This document shows positions 20,787-32,805 of a stretch of DNA of 64,000 nt, one piece after another; positions within the stretch are counted from its first letter, which is position 1; the number at the start of each line of letters is the position of its first letter. Made by a program: the position numbers and the translations under genes. Source of the DNA: Heterobasidion occidentale. Taxonomy: Eukaryota; Basidiomycota; Agaricomycetes; Russulales; Bondarzewiaceae. Location: assembly GCA_039111635.1 (NCBI GenBank), contig JBCAQO010000006.1, forward strand, positions 2,046,001 through 2,110,000, written 5' to 3'. The notes beneath the pieces were generated by a model. That model had not been told where the DNA came from and did no database searches. It saw only the letters and a list, made by a program, of their open reading frames with translations.

Positions 20787-23700
20787 ATGAATTCATCTGC
20801 ATACTCCCCAATGGACGAATCCTCAGAGATATATTCTCTGTATTCCCATCCTGCCATGACTCGAACGAATACCGCAGAATACTCCGAGAACTTACAAACA
20901 CCAGCCAACGACATCGAGCGCCGTGTCTCCATCAAGCCAAGTGTTTCGGGGCCAAGGACTATGCATCGCAGAGGAGAGGGTGACACGGTCAGGATTGCCT
21001 CAGGATCCCCCGACACGATGCATTTTCAAGCTCCCAGTCGCTCGCTCGCTATGGTTCTCGAGACTCAGGAGATCGAACACGACTCGTACTTCTCTCTTCC
21101 GCCAGCTTTTCCACCTCTCGGCTCGGATACGAGCGCTTTACGACGCCGTCGTTCTACGAAGGAACTGATACATCAGTTTGAGTCGTTGGACTCGTATCAA
21201 ACCTCGGCCATCATATCTAGGACCTCGACATCGCGTGGGGCGAAGCGGTCAAGGGAGCTTTCCCCTCCACGCGTGGAGAAAATGGAGAAGAAGAGATCGC
21301 CGCTGCGTCAATCGTTGAAGAATTTTCTCTCTGTATTCAGTAAGAGGGGAAAGGCGTCAAGCAAGGACAGTGTCGACATCTCTACAGGGTCACCTCGTGT
21401 TGTACTGTTCCCTCGCTCGGAAAGCAAGTCACCCGCAGAAGACCCTTTTCTCGACCGGCGTCCTGCAACTCAATCTCAGGAAGACAGCGACTCTGGCTCT
21501 GCTATTTGTAGATCTCCGACCTATGCCCTTCATTCCGGCCAGCTTCTTCACCTTTTCGAATCATCTCCCTTCTCATCGCCGATTTTGCCTGTATGGACGT
21601 CATGTCAGGCGATTTTGCACAATACTCATCTCCTTCTGACAAGTCAAACTTCGCAAGGAATTGCGTCGACCGACGTGGTATCTCTGTCTAATTGTACGGA
21701 TGTACGATCCGTATCTACCAAGGACCTAGATCCCGACGAACGTGATTTACTGCCCGTCTTCGAAGACGAGACCGCTAGAGTGTTCGAACTGGTTTTTGAG
21801 GGGAAGAAAAGGGAAAGGTTTGCTGCTGCTTCGATCCAGGCAAGGGCAGGATGGGTGAGTGCCATCTGGTGAGTCGTCGAAGGATCGAGAAAAACATGTG
21901 AATCATCGTGATGACGATTCGTATATGTTCTCCCGCAGGGACGCTATTCTTTGCACCCAAGACCAGAGCATCTATGAACAGAACCAAGACGAGATGAAAA
22001 GAGACCTTCGTGTCGACACCTCAGAGACACCGACCGTCGACTCGGACATTGCATCTCCTTCAGTCTCTGAGGGGTCCTCTGCGGCTCTCCGCTCACGACT
22101 GGGCTGTGATATAGACCGCGATCTTCCTCCACTACCACTGAAGATGTTTACGCCGACGCGTCAGATACGTTCACATGACTCAGTGCCACGCTCTGAAGAA
22201 ATGCCGATCACCACTACGCCTACTAGCAGAATGTCTCCTGGCCCTCCGTCACCCTCTCGCAGGCAGAGTCCATCTATCCTCAATTTAGGTCAGAGGTCTG
22301 TAGTTAAGCAACGCCTCGCGGAAATCCAGACAAACTTCGAGACACCGGCCTCGTCGCCAACTAGCACCTCTGGACTGCGTTCGCCTTCGAGAATGTCATC
22401 TCCGTCTGGACGCAGCACTGGAAAGAGAAGGGCCCTTCGAACGCCCACTGTAACCGAGCGCATGAATAGCGACAGTTCGGAGAACGGGAACTCTACCGGA
22501 AATTCTGCTGATAGACTCACTTCACCTGTGTCGGCCATCTCGGATTACTCTGGCTTGACGACGCCAAGGCCTAAATCTGCATTCCGTATGCGAGACGAGA
22601 TGCGAGCGATGGAGAAGTCCGGACACCGCAGGTGGGCAGCGGAATCCGAAGCAACTGAATCCCGGAGCATGAAACGCACTACGACTGATCATTCGTCCGT
22701 GGCAGAGAGGACAGTCATACAACCATCGGCGAGGGACGGAGCAAGTGTGGTATTGGACGCTCTAGACCTGCATGAAGAAAGGTACCATGAGCATGCCTCC
22801 GTTTTAGGAGGTCATATCTCTGCCCTTCACGGAGACGTTCAAGGCATCTCCGAAGGCATCCAGTTGGCTCTTTCGCAGCGTGGAGAAGATTCCGTGCATA
22901 TCGCAGAGATGAAGAACATCCTGCAGACCGTCGGTAACGCGGTCTTGCATATGCATCCCACAGATCTCGCCGCAAACGTCGGGAGTAGCATAGGGTTTGA
23001 AGGAACACAGGTAATGGAGGCATTGGACGATATCAGGTCCCGAATGCAAGACCATTTTCCCGCTCTTTTGAGAGCGCTTGAAGAGATAAGGCCAGGAGCC
23101 CGGCCTAGCTCGACTATTCTTCGTAATGTGTCTCCTTCACTTTCAGAAACGCAATCCTCGAGAGATACGTCAGCGACGAGCGAGAAGCTCGATGCTCTAC
23201 TCAATTCATTCAAGGAGCTCGAGGCGACACGTTTCACGCAAGGCGAGGTATGTCATTGTACAGCTATATTTCCCCGAAACAGATCACAGACATCTAACCA
23301 AGAATTTTCAGGGCCCTGGGCACAAAATAGTTGAAGTCCGTATCAGCACTTGTTGTTCCCAATTCGGCGCTGATCTGCCTAATTATAGGAAATCATATCC
23401 TTACTCAAAGATGCACAAAACCAGCGCAATGTTCAAATGGAGCAACAAACAGACAGCGTCCGCTATCTGAACGAATTGAATACGGCACGCAAAGTCCTAA
23501 ATCAAATAGAGTGATGTTTTTGATCTTTGATTTTCAGTGGCTTGAAGCATTCGTCAGCACCGGGGCAGCACAGATTCAGGCTGTCGGTGTCGGTGTCAAC
23601 AAACTTTGTCAAGAACTGGGCATCTCAAATGGATTGATTGATACGACCATAGAGGGGTCGGAAGCCCAACATGACGAGCCACGGGCGACAATCATCGGAA

Positions 23701-24468
23701 GTATTCGGGAGCTTCTTGCGGATACCAAGACGAGGGAGCAGGATAGCATGAACCTGCAGACCGCGATCAACGGATTGATTGCTGCCCTGAATGAAGACAT
23801 GCGCAAGAACGCGGAGATGCGCAATGCGTACAGTGAGTGACTCGGGATTCATTCATCTCCGACTTAGGATGACGAAAATCATCCGGAATTAGCCACAGAA
23901 TCTGTCATCGGCTTAATAGATCGGCAGAGGCAGGATCAAGAAAGGATGTTGAAGGCCTTGGCTGCAGGTAGTATCTTTCACTTGAACCTATTGTTAGAAA
24001 TTGAATGATATTGTTCACTAGAGTTGTCAAATGACATTCGAGGTGAAAGGCTACGATTCGTCGAAGCCATGAAGGAAGCCACTGCGATCAACGTCCAGAG
24101 TGCGTCCGCTATCTGCATGGAACGCGTTTACAAGTTAACCGTCTATATTAGTCCATGTAGAAGAGTTCAAAAAGGAACTCACCCGCGAAGTTTTGCTCAT
24201 GACTCAGGAGGTTGGCCGTCTTCAGCGAGAGAGGCAATCATTGGAGTCGCAAATTTCGGATTTGTTTGCTTTCTACGCAAAACAGAAGCAAGCTATGGGG
24301 GTAGGTGTCTGGTTCTTACACTGAATAATTGCGTCGCTTAGCTCGAATCAGCAGAGCGGTGGGTCAGCGGCCCCGAGGCAATCATCGCAACCCCCGCCTG
24401 ATACACGATATAGAGAGGCTTCGACGGCCACTCGTGGACGAGCTCTTCCCAATCCACCACCTGAGTGA
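20787..24468 (+). CDS. Large PH-domain and coiled-coil protein
   Basis: Nine exons (20787-21868, 21939-23247, 23312-23335, 23389-23493, 23538-23832, 23899-23967, 24022-24099, 24152-24300, 24352-24468) close to 1075 residues. The N-terminal 250 residues are Ser/Arg-rich and disordered. A pleckstrin-homology-like domain lies at about 255-365, ending in the typical FELVFEGKKRERFAAAS and WVSAIWDAIL. A long Ser/Pro-rich stretch follows, then helical, coiled-coil-prone sequence from about residue 600 (GISEGIQLALSQ, REVLLMTQEVGRLQRERQ), and a proline-rich tail (RGRALPNPPPE). I infer a membrane- or cortex-associated scaffold; the exact function is unknown. Exon 4's donor (23494) is unusual, and the last acceptor (24351) was chosen over one 11 bases upstream because it keeps the conserved-looking tail. 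Confidence 0.82.
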
Positions 24469-27400
24469 TAAGGCCAATATCGCCGCGGGGCGGTTCAAGC
24501 CTAGGAGTCCTACGGGAATCCTTTCCCGTCAATAGTTTGTGCACTTCCTAGTTCGGACCCGAGTATTGAGCGTACGCCGCCTGCTTTGTGTCTCTGCTCA
24601 CTCACGCTATGTACGCCATATCCTTTCGGTCCCTGTATGTTCCTGTGACGCTATCATCACCAGCTTGCACTCAGCTGCAATTAGTCCATTCTAGTGAAAG
24701 CATCCGCTGGCTCAGAAGCCAAGAGCCAGATGATACAGCTTGAACACATACCACGGCTGCGACATTTCTAAGGTATACCATACCTACGGTGCCGATGTTC
24801 ATTGTGTCGAACATCATATGCTCTCCCTTTGCTTATCCGTGGGACTCACTTGAACAAATGAGCTAGTCGATTTGCTAGATAGGGCGACTGACATGGCGCC
24901 TCTCCGGCTGCGACACCGGCACCGAAACTTCTTGTCCAACTCGTCTAGACAAAGTTCCAACCGCTAAACAGGAGATTCCGAGCCGGTGTGAACCCTGCAT
25001 GTCATGAGCATCTTAGGTTCACCGTATGCCCTTTCTCCCCCTCATTACGCGTTCCGTGTTCCGCACTCAAGCATCTGCTGATAACGAATGGACAAACTTA
25101 CCAGCTTGGGCTCCACATCTATCCGAACACTTGGCTGCACGACCGTTATTGGCTATACTTATCAAGCTCAAGCTTCGGTTTGGAGGGGGTGGATATACTT
25201 AGCCATAGCCAGGATTCAAGGCGAAGCACGCGTCGAGTGAACTTTCGGGAGGTGAGCAATGCGATATGTCACGAGAGAGCGCTCGTCCAGCCCTGCATCA
25301 GAAGCAGCAATAGGAATGCCCCGTCCGAGTCTGTAACGACACTTGTAAGTCATATGCCCTTCTTTTTCCATGCCCGCCTGAGAGGTACGTAGGCCAGACA
25401 GATCTGGACGATGAGCGGAGAATCTGTGGAAGAGAAGACCTTCGTTAGCAAGAACAGGAATATAGAAAGCTCAACGTTTGTGGTCGTCATTTCACTGTCC
25501 CCCAAGCGCCCTGTCTCTTCCAGCATGATGCCCCTTTGAGATGCAACGGAGACCTACGGAAAAAGCCATCTTAGGAACATTCCTTGTATCTGTTAATTAT
25601 CGAACCAGCTCATGAGTATCGCGAAGCGTCGCGTTGAAGGAGATGCGAATTCCGTAGGCAATACAGGAAACTCACCGCATCATGAGGGAAATGCACACCT
25701 GTGCCGACATACCCAGCAAATATAATGTACTGGAGGAAAATCGAGTCGCGATCAGGGTAAAAATAGCGTACACACACGTAACGCGTAACGTGCTTACGGA
25801 GTTGCAGAACAATGCGCACTAGTGCTTCGATTGCAGGCTCTAGCGTTCTAGTCTCCTGAGAGAGCGCAATATGAAGTTCCGTCGAGTTGATAACGTTCGA
25901 AACGTACTATCAGAGTGCCAATTACCCCATTGTGGGCATATCGGCTTCAAAGAACCACTGAGAGTAGCGATTATCGCTTGAAGCACTCGCATTGCTCACC
26001 GGAAGCCATGATAGACCATCGTGAGGCAAGCAACGCCCAATATACGCGCAGCACGTCGCGAGTTCCGATAAGAATACGCACCAACGCAATAGAGGAGGCC
26101 CTGGAATATGGCAATGCTCGCACGGGAGGGAACTGAAGGACAAGGGGGATGAGGGGAGCGGCACTCCGTACTGAGAATCGAATCAGCCTCGCACCCACAG
26201 TCAAGTGCGGTTACTTCTGCACCCACACATCCAGTGCATGCGTCCCCGAACATTCTTTTGATGTATTTTGCAAGTATCATCGAGCCTGGATTCGAAGACA
26301 TAATGATATTATTACGGAGGTGGCCCGGATCTTACTGTTAACCAAATGCGGTGATCCACGCAGAAAAATGTTCCTCCGCAAGCACACAACTGTCATCTCC
26401 AACATGGTGCATGCCGAACATAAGAACATGGAAACCGTCGGTGAGATGCCAAGAAAATGCGAGCAGCCCGATCTTGTTTTAGAGTGACATGGACCAATAG
26501 CATGCGGACTCCCACCGAACACCATATGCTCTCAAGTGATCGAGCGCCCACACAGTAGCACACTTACCACTTGCGTAAAAAAAGTGCTGTCGGCTGTGTA
26601 CCTGCTGCCCACACGGAAGCACGCAACGGTGGTACGCTGGAGAAAGGGAGACTGGAAGCGGCTGATGGGGATTTTGCTGCCCGAAGCGAGAGACAGAAGC
26701 TCTTTTTTTGAATTACGGTCCGCCATAATGTTCCCGTCCGCGTGGTAAGTCCACTTGATCCAAGCCTCGACTCTGAGAAAGAAAAAATAAACTGGGGTTG
26801 TCGGCCGTCGAGAGACATTCCATTTGCTCACGCCTATACTTCAATGGACGTGCCTCGCTGCGACAAAGGCACACGCGCTCACTTGAGGCGTTGTGCGTCG
26901 ACGCATGCAATCCAACATCTATTACGATCGGGTTTGGCAACCCTACAGGTCAAGCGGGGGCACGACGCATGGACGCTTGTAGACACCCTCTTGGTGGTGA
27001 CGACGTTGGTAAAGTTAGGTGGATCAAATGTCAGATGAGATCAGCTCGAAATCGAAAATGATAAAGATGTAGAAAAAAAACGTCCAAGTCACGGCACGCT
27101 GTTCTCCATGTGCATATGCGTTGATTGCGTTTCACATTGCGCTCTCGTGGCGTCGCTTGATTCTTGCTTTCGAGCATGCGAGAAGCTGCGAGAAGTCGGC
27201 GACAAGCCAGGTACAGTATGACAACGAATGAAATTGTGAACAGTCCGATGAAGGCAACAATAAAAAATCAGAGACTTGCAACATACAAACAATTATAGAC
27301 ACTGCCGTTGATAGGGTAAGGCATCCCTCCTTGAGTAGCGATGAATGTGCGTGAAAGTGGCGCGGATACATGTGCTGTGAAGCCGGCAAGAAACTGCTGC

Positions 27401-27494
27401 GCCGCGAACATATGAGCTAAACAGATCAGGTATCGGGGATAGAAGGAAGACGTACAATCGAGTTACCATGAGTATGTGAATATGACGACCGCCT
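24469..27494. other. Gene-poor 3 kb region
   Basis: No complete gene can be supported. On the minus strand between about 25.6 and 26.9 kb short hydrophobic or basic open stretches (for example IAIFQGLLYCVGAYSYRNSR near 26.1 kb) occur without workable joins; they could be remains of a multi-pass membrane protein gene. I would not name one. Confidence 0.4.
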
Positions 27495-28955
27495 TTAGCT
27501 GCCCCTCTTGCGCAGCTTGGCTCGTACAACGTTATCGTACGACTCGCGAATGGGATTTCGATACCTGAGAAGAGTGAGGTGCGTTGGAATGTACGGCAAG
27601 GGGAGAAGCTGGTGGAAGCTTTCAAGGTCTGCGCTGGATTTGGGTGGAGGGAAACGAACAACCAGATGGGGCGGAGCCACACGAGTACTGGTGGGAAGAT
27701 GTGCGAGAGACGAAAATGCTGCTGATGACGAGGATGATGCAGTCGACAATGTGCGGGTGCGGTCGTGGTTCACGATAGGTGACATCTGACCTATTGGATG
27801 TGCGGGTAATGTGGCAACAGAGCGCGCGGACGATGTGGACGGACGACGATGATTGTTGCGAGATGAGCCGCGCGTTGGGGAGGTCTGTACAGACGAAGGA
27901 TGCGATGCTGAGACGGTCTTGATACTGGTAGGGGAAGAAGAAGGTCGAAGGCGTGGTGGCGATGGAGATGAGGACAGCTGCGCCTGAGCTGCATCCTCCG
28001 TTATCGTGAGTGGTGCGAGATGGCCATGCCCAAACGACTGTCCACGAATGAGCGGGTGAGGGCGCAGAGGGTGACCGTACTCGTTGCGAGCCGAAGATAT
28101 CGAGTGAATGGAGTGTGCTGAAGGGGGGCGCGCATGTGTTGCGCGCTTATGAGAATCTGACGACCGTCGCGCGCCCTTCGGTGACGTGGGCGTATCTGGA
28201 GTGATAGGAGTTGTCGTCGTAGCTGGGATGATCGGCGCGGCCGGAAGTAGCTTGGGTAGATTCGCTTGGATGCGAGGTTGGGGATCAGCGGGTCGGGTGT
28301 TTGTCAAGGAGGGTGGAGCAATGCGTTGATGTTTAGCCGCACCACTGCCGTTCGTGATCGCTGTGGGAGGGAAGGGCGAGTCTGTTGCACGCGGAGTACT
28401 GGGGCCTTTGGCAGCCTCGTCCGCAAGAACAGCCGCTGCCTGTGTCAGCTCCTGCGGTGTAGTCACTGACTCCTCTTCGGCATCTGAGTCGGTCTGGTGG
28501 TCCGGCGTCGCGGCCCCACTCTCGCTGGAAACCCATTCGTCCTCGTCCTCGTCGCTGCCCGCGGTCGTGCTCGCTAAAGTGAAGCCCGGTTTATGTTTCG
28601 CCTGTGCAGTAGTGGCTTGTGATAGGGGCGCCCGTTTCGGCGCTGCTGATGGGTGCTCTCGCGAATGAACCCGCTGTGCGCTGTTGGGTCTTGGGAAAGG
28701 TGAGGTTGTGCGCCCGTTAGACTGCTTATCGTGAGCAACAGTAGAACAGAACACTTGTCAGTTCAGATGAACAAGAAGATTGATCAAGTTTGATATCACC
28801 TCGTGGACATGGCCGTTGCGTTTCGCTTTCTCGGTCTTTGGCTGAATGGGCTCCTTCTGTGTAAAGTGGAGGTTGAGCGCGAGCCTGGATGCGCCGCCCG
28901 AGGATGTGCGGGAATGATTGCGAGTGGGGCCGGGACGGTGAGCTTTGGCTGGCAT
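27495..28955 (-). CDS. Ser/Pro-rich low-complexity protein, unknown function
   Basis: Two exons (28955-28800 and 28721-27495) join in phase 0 to 460 residues. The start has a good context (ccaccATGCC). The N terminus (RNHSRTSSGG, ALNLHFTQKEP) and the acidic piece DEDEDEWVSSESGAATP look conserved-type, while most of the rest is Ser, Pro, Thr and Arg in stretches such as SSSPSPPRLRPSSSP. The C-terminal 70 residues (VVRFPPPKSSADLE through VRAKLRKRGS) are more ordered. Similar proteins in fungi with a short WVSSESG-like element are thought to be nutrient-signalling regulators, but I cannot assign it. It is divergent from UTP6 with only 181 bases between start codons. Confidence 0.7.
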
Positions 28956-29136
28956 GGTGGCGGACGAGCAAAGTTGAGAAGAGACACGATTTCGTACTCC
29001 GCTCTTCTGCTCTCGCCTTCAACGTTGCGGACGAGCGCGGAGTCCACAGCCACATCTTCCCGACTCACAATTCTCCCGCTCGGTGGACTGTTACAGCTAG
29101 TATCTGTCTACGTTCTCCTGATAGCAACAGCCCATC
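28956..29136. promoter_or_regulatory. Compact bidirectional promoter (Ser/Pro-rich gene and UTP6)
   Basis: Only 181 bases separate two divergent ATGs, so both genes must share this short regulatory space. Confidence 0.6.
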
Positions 29137-31561
29137 ATGGAGAAAGTTCAATTCCAGCAAGAGCAGGTGGGTAGCCAACCGTGCGGTGCCTCAAAGCGAG
29201 CAGAACATTGAGGTCATGTCCTTCTATAGATGCTCGCAGAGCTGAAAGATTTTGCTCAAAAAGGTCTTTTCACTCAAGTACGTTATGTTTCACTTTTGCT
29301 CGCAAGTCACTCAATGAACGGTCTCGTGTGCAGAAAGAAATCAAACATATCATGAAAAAGCGCACCGCGTTCGAGACCGCGCTCGTTCGACGAGTAGCTA
29401 AAAAAGGCGACTTCTTGCGCTACGCAGCGTACGAAATGAGCCTCGACTCGCTTCGCAAAAAGCGACTAGAGCGGCTGAGTGAGTGACTTTTGCTCTGGAT
29501 GGGTCTCTGCTGAACGTCGCTCAGCGTGATCGTTTTTGCAGAGCTGCCTCCCTCTCCGCCCTCTGTATCAGACTATGCCCTCGTCCGGAGGCAGTTTTAC
29601 ATCTTCGAGAGGGCACTCAAAAAGTTCAAGGCCGATGTGGGGCTTTGGGTCCAATATATAAACGTTGCGAAACACGAGGGCGCGCGCGCTCTGGTTGGAC
29701 GGATAACGGCTCGGTACGTCTCTCTTACTTCGCATGTTCGCAATGCGCACAACATGTTGCTTTGTGGCGGACGATCAACCCTGACTGATAGATCTGTGAT
29801 ATCAATTTTGATGCGAAATGCAGGGCGTTGCAGTTGCACCCAAACACACCAGCTCTCTACATTCTCGCCGCTTCACACGAGCTGGAACATCTCTCACCAT
29901 CAGCCGCGCGCACGCTTCTGCAGCGAGGCATCCGTCTCAACCCCGACAGTGTGGAGATGTGGCGGGAGTACGTCAAAATGGAGTTAGGGTTCGTCGAAGG
30001 CCTGCGCAGGCGGTGGGAATTGTTAGGAATCAAGCTCGACTCGAAAGGGAAGGGAAGGGACAATCGGCAGACTATGGACGCCGATGGAGCACTTGACGGC
30101 GGCGATGAAGAGGACCAAGACCGCTCAGAGGGGATGGACGTCGACGAAGACATCAATGGAGATGCGGCGAGACACGAGATCATGGACGGTATCATTGTCA
30201 AATCGGTCATCTCAAGTGCCGTGAAAGGTAACTCATTTCGATCTTATATGCGCTTCACACCGATCGCTGAGTGATTCGCCTTTCATAGCGCTGCCGAAAA
30301 TCTGCCTGTTCAGGTCACTCAAGGATCTCATATCGGCCTACCCGTCACCCGCGCCGTTGCGGGACGCGATTTTAGATCATCTCTTCGCATTACTGAGATT
30401 GACGCTGCCTACAGATCCCGAGGCTGTGAAGCTGCACGCAACGCGATCGCTCACGCCCGATCTGGCAGGCGAAAAACTAATTGACAGACTGAAAGATGCC
30501 AACGAGGAGCTGTCGCAAGCGATCACGGACTGCGGCAGCGATCGTCAAGGCATTTGCGAGCGATATGCAGAGTTTGTACAGGAATGGTGTCAACGAGACA
30601 TCGACGGTCCCCTGGTACGAGGATATTGTTTTGCAAACATATTGTGTCACATGCTGACGCCTCCGCTCGCGCGCATCTAGAAACTTTACCTCGTCGTGAG
30701 CCTGCAGTCCCTCGCGAACAAGACTTTTGAACCCGCATTGCTTGCTGCGCATCTGGAGCTTCTGATAACGGTTTCCGATACGTCTTTGCCAACCCCCGGA
30801 AAGATCGTGCACTTAGCACGAAAATACACCGCGAAGCAGCCCACGTCTGCCGTGGTGTGGCTTGCACGTCTAGCGGTGGAAGTGAAACTTGGGAGCGGAG
30901 AGGACGCGCGGACTGCGTGGGCAGAGGCTCGGGGAGCCGTCAAGGGCGAACGGATGGAAGATGTGTGGATCTGGGGCCTCGAGCAGACGTTTGGCGAATC
31001 GCCGGAGGAGCGGATGCGCCTTTTGGAGGTGAGGGTCCGTTTCGCGCGTTTACGTGGTTGATGCTATCGGTTGCCGAGCTGACATGTTGGATGCTGCAGG
31101 GAATGCTCGCGGACAGCATGAGGGATTCGTGTCTGCGGACCGTACACGAGACGCTACTGGTGCGGTACGCCCAACTGGCCCTGGATGGCCTCTCGGTGGG
31201 ATCCGATGGTGATCGGGATGATGCCGCGACGCGCGGGGCGGGGGTTGTGCGTCGTATCGCGCACATGTACCTGCCGACTGGCAAGGTATGGGCAGCTGTG
31301 TTTGAGGCAGCGGACGCGGGGGGCATGTGTGTGCTGCGGGGGGTTTACGACATGTGGATGCTGACGAACGTGCGGGCGGCGACGCTGGCGTGGGGGACGT
31401 GGCTGCTGGGGCAGGGCCGGGGTGCAGAAGCGAAGGACGCGGTGGTCAGGGCGCGAAGCATGCTTGGGAGCGAGGAGAGGGCCCTGCTGGAGAAGGCGTG
31501 GACGGAGGCGGTGGCTGGGGAGGACCGCGGGGCTGGGACAGAAGAAGCGGAGGAGAGATGA
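29137..31561 (+). CDS. UTP6: U3 small nucleolar RNA-associated protein 6
   Basis: Eight exons (29137-29166, 29230-29277, 29334-29478, 29542-29713, 29824-30227, 30289-30614, 30681-31028, 31100-31561) sum to exactly 645 codons, 644 residues. The N terminus is the well-conserved Utp6 start: MEKVQFQQEQMLAELKDFA followed by GLFTQKEIKHIMKKRTAFE and FLRYAAYEMSLD. HAT (half-a-TPR) repeats follow, for example IFERALKKFKADVGLWVQYI and LLQRGIRLNPDSVEMWREYV. It is a structural component of the SSU processome (UtpB module) in the nucleolus, needed for 18S rRNA processing. An acidic insert at about 230-260 (GDEEDQDRSEGMDVDED) is extra relative to yeast. Confidence 0.95.
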
Positions 31562-32805
31562 TCTGGCTTCGCACGCAGATGGCGGGGGCGGATAGAGTTT
31601 TTGCCGTTGTGTGGGTGTGTCACCGCGTACGTGCACAAGTGAAAAGGAGGATTCCCGGCCGGTGTCGCTGTTCGGTGGCGTGGTGGCCGCGGGGGCGTGC
31701 CTCGACGGGTCTTGCGTAGAGAACGGCGAGCGAGTATCTATTGGCGAGTAATAATAATGATCATAGGGGTGACTTGCAACGAGTGAGGCACGTGCCGTGC
31801 GACAAGCTTAGGGACCATCGATGATAGTGCTGTGGGCGCGGCGTGCATCGCCTCTAGACGATAAATGGTTGTGCGTTGCAACGTAGAGATGAGATCGACG
31901 TGTGCGGGACTCTGGATCACGGGCAGGGGCTAATTCTGGGATGGGGGACGGACACGCATGGCGGCGCATGGTGCATGCCCAGAAGCGCGCGTCCACATGG
32001 TCCCTGCTGCCCGCGCAGTCTTATACATCAGCCCGTCCCATGTCTCCTCTCTTCCTTCCCCCTTCTCTCCATCGTTCGTGTCGTCCGTGGTCTCTGTTCG
32101 TCGTCGGTCTCTGGTCCTGTCTGCACACCGTCGTGGCCGTGAGTCTATCCGCTGCTCTGCCCTTTCCCCCAAGCCCTCGCGGCCACAGCATAAATTACAG
32201 CCCCTGATCTCTCCCCTTCAAATTTTAAGCCCCGCACAAGGCTTCTCTTCCTTCACGGGCAACCACCGCAGGCTCTCGGTCCTCCCCCACCGCAAGCTCG
32301 TCGTCGTCTTCGACGGGGCCATCGTTCCTCCCGTCCTTGGAGAGCAACATCCCCCCACTGCTGCATGCTATCGCCCCCATCTCCCTCAGACTTTTAGCCG
32401 GTCTCGTCTGAACAGATACGTCGCTGTCTCTTCACTGAGAACGGGCCGCTATCAAGTCCTCTCCACCCCCACCCCCACCCCCTCCCCCTTCGGCCCATGT
32501 TGCAGTACACGGTACAACCTCCTCCCCTTTCTTTCTCACATGGCCCTAAGAAATCATCACAGAAGACCGGCTCAGCCACCCAATCCCCCCGCCGTAATGA
32601 CCCTTCTTCAAATTCCACTCACCGCCCTTTGACTTCTCCCTCTGCTCTCACACAGCAGCGGCCTGTGGACGTCCCCCTTGTAAACCGCCTCTCTGGTGTA
32701 TTATCTTCCCCCCTTTCAATCTCTACCTCCTTTTCTTCTTCTTCCAGTCTCCCCTCCCCCTCTTTCCCCCCTTCTTCTCTTCACAAGGTTCCTCGTCCGC
32801 CCTAT
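31562..32805. other. Intergenic/long leader upstream of the kinase
   Basis: No gene is supported. The last 400 bases are strongly pyrimidine-rich, as in long basidiomycete 5' leaders, and include a C-run array at 32466-32488. Confidence 0.5.
32466..32488 (-). promoter_or_regulatory. Four G5 runs on the minus strand, potential G-quadruplex
   Basis: The plus strand has four runs of five C separated by single A/A/T bases; the minus strand therefore has G5-N-G5-N-G5-N-G5, a strong G-quadruplex pattern about 320 bases upstream of the kinase start codon. Confidence 0.55.

Noticed and set aside
31958..32632. 224-codon plus-strand frame upstream of the kinase
   Set aside because: Lies in pyrimidine-rich leader; no conserved motif or splice context; the kinase start at 32806 fits better.
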